Shown piece by piece: positions 59,901 to 64,000 of a stretch of DNA of 64,000 nucleotides. Made by a program: the position numbers and the translations under genes. The notes under the pieces were generated by a model. That model saw only the letters and a program-made list of their open reading frames with translations, did not search any database and was not told where the DNA came from. The stretch is from assembly GCF_014203705.1 (NCBI RefSeq), contig NZ_JACHJR010000001.1, forward strand, positions 1,798,001 through 1,862,000. Direction: 5' to 3'. Numbering within the stretch: position 1 is the stretch's first letter; each line of letters begins with the position of its first letter. Source of the stretch: Kitasatospora gansuensis (GTDB lineage Bacteria > Actinomycetota > Actinomycetes > Streptomycetales > Streptomycetaceae).

Positions 59901-62900
59901 TCAGCACACCGTCGGCATGCAGGGTCCAGGCCCCGCCCTCGTCCCCCTCGGGACGCGAGTGCACCGTGACAGGCCGGTCACCCTCGCTGTCGGCCTCACC
60001 CACCGCCACCTGCACCTGCACCGAGCCGCCCGGCGGCAGGATCAGCGGCGCCTGGAGCGTCAGCTCCTCCAGCACGTCGCACCCGACCTGGTCACCCGCC
60101 CGCACCGCCAGCTCCACGAACGCGGTACCCGGCAGCAGGACGTTGCCCAGCACGCCGTGGTCGGCGATCCACCGCTGCGTCCCGAGGGCCAACCGCCCGG
60201 TCAACACCACCCCTTCGCCGTCCGGGGAGACCACGACGGCACCGAGCAGCGGGTGGTCGGCGGGCAGCAGACCGATGCTCGACGCATCGCCACCGGTGAC
60301 CGACGCGGCATCGAGCCAGTAGTGCTTCCGCTGGAAGGCGTACGTCGGCAGGTCCACCCGCCGCGCGCCCGAGCCAGCGAAGAACGCCGGCCACTTCACC
60401 GCCCCGCCGGAGACGTGCAGTTGGCCCAGCGCGGCCACCAGCGCGGCAGCCTCCGGACGGTCCCGGCGCACCGTGGCGACGAGGACCGCGTCCTCGGAGT
60501 CGACGCTCTGCTGGGCCAGCCCGGTCAGGATGCCGTCGGGGCCGATCTCCAGGAAGCGGGAGACCCCCTGCGACTCCAACTCCCGGACGCTGTCCGCGAA
60601 CCGGACCGCGTCGCGGACGTGGGCCACCCAGTACTCGGGGTCGCTGAAGCTGCCGCTTGCCACCACCGCGATCGACGGCTCGGCGAACGTCAACCCGGCG
60701 ACCACCGCACGGAACTCGTCCAGCATCGGGTCCATCAGCGGCGAGTGGAACGCGTGCGACACGCTCAGCCGCTTCGTCCGCTCGAAGCCCGAGGCGATCT
60801 CCAGCACAGCGGCCTCGTCACCCGAAACCACCACCGAACGAGGACCGTTCACCGCCGCAATGCTCACCAGGTCGGTCAGCAGCGGCAGGACCTCCGCCTC
60901 CGTGGCCTCGATCGCCACCATCGCACCACCGGCGGGCAGTCCCTGCATCAACCGACCACGAGCAGCGACCAACTTGGCGGCGTCCGCGAGCGACAGCACC
61001 CCGGCCACATGCGCCGCCGCGATCTCACCCACCGAGTGCCCTGACACGAAGTCAGGCCGCACACCCCACGACTCCACCAACCTGAACAGCGCCACCTCGA
61101 ATGCGAACAGCGCCCGCTGGGTATTCACCGTACGGTTCAGCTCATCGGCGTCCGCCCCCCACACCACCTCCCGCAGCGACCCACCCAGCTCGCCCAACGC
61201 CTCGTCGAACGCCGCCGCGAACACCGGGAACGCACCGTGCAGCTCACGCCCCATCCCCAACCGCTGCGACCCCTGCCCCGTGAACAGGAACGCCGTCCGG
61301 CCGCCCTTCGCCTGACCGGACACACCCCCGCCCTCGGCCAGCGCCCGCAGCCCTGCCACCAGCTCCGCACGATCGGCTCCGACCACCACGCCCCGGTGCT
61401 CCAGCACCGCCCGCGTCGTGGCCAGCGAGTACCCGACATCGACCGGCTCCAACTCCCGCTCACCGTCCAGCCGTTCGACCAGACCGGCCGCCTGCGCCCG
61501 CAGCGCCTCCGCGCTCTTCGCCGACACCACCAGCGGCAGCACCGGCAGACCGGCGGCGGCGACCTCGGGCTGCTCCTCCACCGGGGCCTGCTCGATGATC
61601 ACGTGTGCGTTGGTGCCGCTGATGCCGAAGGACGAGACGGCCGCCCGCCGCACCCGGCCGGTCTCCGGCCAGTCCCGAGCCTCCGTCAGGAGCTCGACCG
61701 CGCCGGCCGCCCAGTCGATCTGCGTGGACGGCTGCTCGACGTGCAGGGTGCGCGGCAGCACACCGTGCCGCATCGCCATCACCATCTTGATGATCCCGCC
61801 GACACCCGCCGCCGCCTGCGTGTGACCCAGGTTCGACTTCAACGACCCCAGCCACAGCGGCCCGGCCACCTCAGCCCGGCCCTGGCCGTAGGTGTTGAGC
61901 AGCGCCTGCGCCTCGATCGGGTCGCCGAGCGTGGTGCCCGTGCCGTGTGCCTCGACCGCGTCCACGTCGGCGGGAGTCAGCTGGGCGTTGGCCAACGCGG
62001 CGCGGATGACCCGCTGTTGGGCCGGTCCGTTCGGCGCCGTCAGGCCGTTCGACGCACCGTCCTGGTTGATCGCGGTGCCGCGGACGATGGCCAGCACCGG
62101 GTGGCCGTTGCGCCGCGCGTCCGACAGCCGCTCCACCAGCAGGACGCCGGCTCCCTCCGACCAGCCGGTGCCGTCCGCCGTGGCGCCGAACGCCTTGCAG
62201 CGGCCGTCCTTGGCCAGGCCCTTCTGCCGGCTGAACTCCACCAGGGTCTCGGGGGTGGCCATCACGGCCACGCCGCCCGCCAGCGCCAGCGAGCACTCGC
62301 CCGAACGGAGCGCCTGGACGGCCAGGTTGAGCGCGACCAGCGAGGAGGAGCACGCGGTGTCCACCGTGACGGCCGGCCCCTCCAGGCCGAGGGTGTAGGA
62401 CACCCGGCCGGAGACGATCGAGCCGGCCGCGCTGCTGAACGGGTAGTCGTGGTACATCAGTCCGGCGAAGACTCCGGTCGAGCTGCCCTTCAGCGTGCCC
62501 GGGTCGATCCCGGCCCGCTCGAACGCCTCCCAGCTGACCTCCAGCAGCAGCCGCTGCTGCGGGTCGACGTACGGCGTGTCATTGGGTGCGATGCCGAAGA
62601 ACGCGGGGTCGAACTCCCCTGCGTCGTGCAGGAATCCGCCTTCCCGGGTGTACGTGGTGTTGGGCCGCTCACCGGTCGGGTCGTACACGCTTTCGAGGTC
62701 CCAGCCGCGATTGTCCGGAAACTCGGAGACCGCGTCGACCCCGTCGGCGACCAGCCGCCACAGGTCCTCCGGCGAGGTCACGCCGCCGGGGTAGCGGCAG
62801 GCCATCCCCACGATCGCGATGGGCTCCCGCATGGCCGCCGAGAGCTTCCGGTTCTGCCCGCGCAGCCGCTCGGTCTCCTTCAGCGACGCCCGAAGTGCTT

Positions 62901-62934
62901 CGACAAGCCGTTCGTCGGAGTTGAGGTTGGCCAT
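56929..62934 (-). CDS. Modular type I PKS: terminal module KS-AT-DH-KR-ACP-TE
   Basis: This 2001-residue protein starts at the ATG at 62934 ([17 protein letters not shown]), a coiled-coil docking segment like that of the 1-4838 protein; 72 upstream in-frame codons lack coding character and are rejected. Domains: KS (Cys195, MYHDY present), AT (GHSVGE, HAFH), DH ([17 protein letters not shown]), KR (MDN, ANYAAAN), ACP (AGFDSLSAM, about 1605-1690) and TE (about 1760-2000). The TE has its nucleophile in GYSAGG near 1851, an Asp in LLDTYR and a His in NHFSML. It adds the last malonyl unit, forms the alpha,beta double bond and releases the chain, presumably by macrolactamisation onto the deprotected amine. 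Although transcribed first on the minus strand, it must act last. Confidence 0.96.
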   Translation of the reverse strand: MANLNSDERLVEALRASLKETERLRGQNRKLSAAMREPIAIVGMACRYPGGVTSPEDLWRLVADGVDAVSEFPDNRGWDLESVYDPTGERPNTTYTREGGFLHDAGEFDPAFFGIAPNDTPYVDPQQRLLLEVSWEAFERAGIDPGTLKGSSTGVFAGLMYHDYPFSSAAGSIVSGRVSYTLGLEGPAVTVDTACSSSLVALNLAVQALRSGECSLALAGGVAVMATPETLVEFSRQKGLAKDGRCKAFGATADGTGWSEGAGVLLVERLSDARRNGHPVLAIVRGTAINQDGASNGLTAPNGPAQQRVIRAALANAQLTPADVDAVEAHGTGTTLGDPIEAQALLNTYGQGRAEVAGPLWLGSLKSNLGHTQAAAGVGGIIKMVMAMRHGVLPRTLHVEQPSTQIDWAAGAVELLTEARDWPETGRVRRAAVSSFGISGTNAHVIIEQAPVEEQPEVAAAGLPVLPLVVSAKSAEALRAQAAGLVERLDGERELEPVDVGYSLATTRAVLEHRGVVVGADRAELVAGLRALAEGGGVSGQAKGGRTAFLFTGQGSQRLGMGRELHGAFPVFAAAFDEALGELGGSLREVVWGADADELNRTVNTQRALFAFEVALFRLVESWGVRPDFVSGHSVGEIAAAHVAGVLSLADAAKLVAARGRLMQGLPAGGAMVAIEATEAEVLPLLTDLVSIAAVNGPRSVVVSGDEAAVLEIASGFERTKRLSVSHAFHSPLMDPMLDEFRAVVAGLTFAEPSIAVVASGSFSDPEYWVAHVRDAVRFADSVRELESQGVSRFLEIGPDGILTGLAQQSVDSEDAVLVATVRRDRPEAAALVAALGQLHVSGGAVKWPAFFAGSGARRVDLPTYAFQRKHYWLDAASVTGGDASSIGLLPADHPLLGAVVVSPDGEGVVLTGRLALGTQRWIADHGVLGNVLLPGTAFVELAVRAGDQVGCDVLEELTLQAPLILPPGGSVQVQVAVGEADSEGDRPVTVHSRPEGDEGGAWTLHADGVLTAGGAAPSFDLAQWPPTGATALTLDGVYDRLLAQGYNYGPVFQGLRAAWKRGDDLFAEVALPEVAHAEAARFGLHPALLDAAMHVALVDDGEGKDGEPVLPFVWSGVTLHAAGASSLRVRISPDGPDSVNVVVADGVGVPVLSVRSVVGRPVSSEQLSAGRGVESLFRVEWPVVSVGSGSGALPTWGSSAGDAAAVVLECVTPSGEVPGAVRELAGRVLGVVGEWLGDERFADSRLVVLTRGAVVAADGDVVDVVQAPVWGLVRAAIAENPGRFVLVDWDGAPESGAALSAVVASGESEAAVRAGVVRVPRLAKVGAVDGTVPSVDGTVLVTGGTGGLGAVVARHLVVEHGVTSLLLTSRRGLGAPGAAELVAELEALGASARVAACDVADRAAVRELLSSLERPLAGVVHVAGVMDNGVVTSVTPERLDAVLAPKVDAAWHLHELTAGTELAFFVMFSSAGGMVLAAGQANYAAANTFLDALAIQRRAAGLPATSMAFGLWGVTTGMTQQTHSLEEAEQRMARLGLPALPQAEALALFDASIATGEAVLVPLRIDPKALRTQGDSLPALLRGQVTVRRRAAVGKAEADSLRQRLAGLDAAERERALLAVVLGYAANLLGHSGPEAVESERDFLEAGFDSLSAMELRNLLNKATGLRLPPLVVFDSKTPAALARLMQTELTLEPAVAGPGGQAAPTTGGQLSVPGDEIGRDSLSQLFREAVLSGPMAQAFGLLSAVARTRPSYSSLADLGAVPQPVRLADGPGRPRLVCVSTPMATGGAYQLARLASYFGDVRPVSAVPLSGFVPGEKLADSAEAAIEVLAASVLEAAEGEPFVLVGYSAGGLLAHVTAGYLESVLGIGAEGLVLLDTYRSDSQSRDDLDRGMVISMLEKEHMFGRFDSARLATMGRYVELVPKIVPGRIEAPVLFVQCLETFSAPGAEPAQVTESDDWMAHPWDSSQDVRQVRANHFSMLESEAAATAGAIEDWLAARG
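58210..59505. repeat. Homogenised block shared with 35350-36640 (KR and linker of TE module)
   Basis: This is the right-hand copy of the near-identical KR cassette described at 35350-36640. At protein level both share [19 protein letters not shown] and the following approximately 400 residues with scattered changes. A short indel separates them near 58370 (TQQTHSLEE here, SGAHSIDE there). It is in the same orientation as the left copy, so unequal crossing-over between them would delete the intervening genes. Confidence 0.8.
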
Positions 62935-63112
62935 TTCAGTTATCCCGCTTCCCGTGTGAGCGCCGACGAGTTCGGACGAGGAATCGGGAGGCGAGGAATG
63001 CGAAATGGCGTCGCCACCGAACCCCCGTCCCGTATTCGTATATGCGCGCGACGTTATTGCCGGACACCCGGCCCAGGCTCCTCCACCGTAATGAGCAGGC
63101 GCTCGCGCGGAA

Positions 63113-63129
63113 CCCCTAGAAAACCCCTT
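63113..63129. promoter_or_regulatory. CCCCTA repeat pair, TE-module PKS side
   Basis: CCCCTA (63113-63118) and CCCCTT (63124-63129) are 11 bp apart, each preceded by an A-rich base or two. They lie 179-195 bp upstream of the PKS ATG at 62934. Confidence 0.5.
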
Positions 63130-63228
63130 AGCGATCCGGCCCGCCACCACCTACCCTGACGGACTGTCAGGGGGCCGCGCTAGTCTGAAGGTGAACGGCG
63201 AAGGTCCCAACTGCCCTGTCAAGTCAGG

Positions 63229-63305
63229 CCCCTTACCCACCCCTAGCCCCACCCCTGTCTTGATTCGGCAGGGGCGATTAGGGGGTACCAGACCCATCGG
63301 AGGGG
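63229..63305. promoter_or_regulatory. Dense cluster of CCCCTA-like units, SDR side
   Basis: On the plus strand CCCCTT (63229-63234), CCCCTA (63240-63245) and CCCCTG (63252-63257) are spaced 11 and 12 bp. On the minus strand the same motif appears at 63269-63274 and 63279-63284 (10 bp apart) and again at 63300-63305, 21 bp on. The two sets face each other, as expected for a site serving divergent promoters. It lies 50-127 bp upstream of the SDR start. Confidence 0.6.
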
Positions 63306-63318
63306 AGGTTTCCTTGGG

Positions 63319-63329
63319 TATAAATAATT
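63319..63329 (+). promoter_or_regulatory. Possible -10 element of the SDR promoter
   Basis: TATAAATAATT is strikingly AT-rich for this DNA and lies 27-37 bp upstream of the SDR ATG and just downstream of the inverted CCCCTA units. No good -35 is visible at 17 bp, which would suit an activator-dependent promoter. The assignment rests on composition and position only. Confidence 0.4.
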
Positions 63330-63355
63330 CAACGACACATGATCGGGAGGGCCTT

Positions 63356-64000
63356 ATGGGCCGCGTTGAGGGCAAGGTCGTCGTCATCACCGGAGCGGGG
63401 CGCGGTCAGGGCCGCAGCCACGCGATACGACTTGCCGAGGAGGGCGCCGACATCATCGCGATCGACATCTGCGAGGACATCGACGTCGTCGAGTACCCCC
63501 TGGCCACCGCCGAGGAACTCCAGGAGACCGCCCGGCTGGTCGAGAAGACCGGCCGACGCATCGTCACCAAGGTGGCCGACGTCCGCGACCGCGCCGCACT
63601 CAAGGCCGCGATCGACGAGGGCGTGGCCGAGCTCGGCCGGCTGGACGTCGTGGTCGCCAACGCGGCCATCGGCCCGGTCGGTGCGGACCGTCCGCTGAAC
63701 GCGTTCACCGACGCGGTGGACGTCAACCTGAGCGGCGCGCTCAACACCGTGCACGCCGCGCTGCCGCACCTGGGCGAGGGCGCGTCGATCATCCTGATCG
63801 GCTCGGCCGCGGCCTACATAGCCGAGGCGGGCGCCCCGGGTCCGATGGGCCCCGGCGGCATCGGCTACTCCTTCGCCAAGACCGTCCTGAACGACTACGT
63901 CAACTGGTTCGCGCCCTACCTGGCGCCGACCGGCCGCCGCCTCAACGTGGTCCACCCGACCAACGCCAACACGGTCATGCTGCACAACACCGCGATGTAC
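63356..64000 (+). CDS. Mycofactocin-type short-chain dehydrogenase (3' end beyond the right edge)
   Basis: The ATG at 63356 follows GGGAGG at 5 nt, and 215 codons are seen before the edge. It is a Rossmann SDR with the cofactor motif TGAGRGQGRSHA (12-23), NAAIG near 102, Ser150, and Tyr171/Lys175 in GYSFAK. The GRGQGRSHA motif, the insert after IDIC (about 38-55) and the VHPTNANT segment near 199 are typical of the mycofactocin-coupled SDR subfamily, which holds a non-exchangeable nicotinamide cofactor. It probably oxidises an alcohol, perhaps on the macrolactam, and depends on mycofactocin genes elsewhere. It is divergent from the TE-module gene and shares its repeat-rich control region, which argues that it belongs to the cluster. 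Confidence 0.87.
   Translation, partial: MGRVEGKVVVITGAGRGQGRSHAIRLAEEGADIIAIDICEDIDVVEYPLATAEELQETARLVEKTGRRIVTKVADVRDRAALKAAIDEGVAELGRLDVVVANAAIGPVGADRPLNAFTDAVDVNLSGALNTVHAALPHLGEGASIILIGSAAAYIAEAGAPGPMGPGGIGYSFAKTVLNDYVNWFAPYLAPTGRRLNVVHPTNANTVMLHNTAMY

Larger units (their letters stand above)
62935..63355. promoter_or_regulatory. 421-bp divergent control region between the TE-module PKS and the SDR
   Basis: This gap has no convincing gene. It is less GC-rich than its surroundings in places and holds two clusters of CCCCTA-like repeats in opposite orientation, annotated separately. It must contain the start signals of both divergent genes. It is the largest non-coding stretch in the window. 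Confidence 0.75.

Noticed and set aside
63151..63390. 79-codon minus-strand open frame in the control region upstream of the SDR
   Set aside because: No ribosome site or recognisable domain, and it overlaps the SDR start and the repeat units.

Overview
The window is high-GC actinomycete DNA, most likely Streptomyces or a close relative. Evidence: strong G/C bias at codon third positions, GTG starts, GGAGG-type ribosome binding sites and multi-kilobase modular type I polyketide synthase (PKS) genes. Almost all of it belongs to one biosynthetic gene cluster, which continues beyond both edges. The genes and motifs indicate a polyene macrolactam primed by a beta-amino acid, of the vicenistatin/incednine type.

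Layout, left to right. Positions 1-20959 (minus strand) hold two PKS genes: a partial KS-AT-DH-KR gene running off the left edge, and a 5366-residue gene with a free-standing loading ACP plus three KS-AT-DH-KR-ACP modules. Positions 21173-29587 hold the starter-unit cassette: two acyl-adenylating ligases, a discrete ACP, a VinK-like acyltransferase, a PLP enzyme, a radical-SAM 2,3-aminomutase and a VinJ-like amidohydrolase. Positions 29634-53338 (minus) hold three more PKS genes: three KS-AT-DH-KR-ACP modules, one KS-AT-KR-ACP and one KS-AT-ACP. Positions 53422-56664 (minus) hold three tailoring genes: an FAD monooxygenase, an SRPBCC protein and a luciferase-like monooxygenase. Positions 56929-62934 (minus) hold the terminating module KS-AT-DH-KR-ACP-TE. 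At 63356 a divergent gene for a mycofactocin-type short-chain dehydrogenase runs off the right edge.

How it probably works (inference from family knowledge). The aminomutase makes a beta-amino acid. The 21173 ligase loads it on the small ACP, the PLP enzyme may decarboxylate it there, and the 22820 ligase caps the amine with an amino acid. The acyltransferase moves the capped unit to the loading ACP of the 4859-20959 PKS. All ten visible AT domains carry the malonyl-type HAFH signature. Docking-type termini and KS fingerprints suggest the order 4859-20959, 1-4838, 50111-53338, 45238-50046, 29634-45194, 56929-62934. The amidohydrolase removes the cap and the TE closes the lactam. With the modules seen, this gives an unmethylated polyene lactam of at least 24 ring atoms with a hydroxy-ketone between two polyene arms; the left-edge gene may add modules.

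The intergenic regions between transcription units carry short CCCCTA-like repeats spaced about 10-12 bp. This looks like the operator of a cluster regulator that is not encoded in the window. There are no rRNA or tRNA genes, no CRISPR array and no insertion sequence that I can see.
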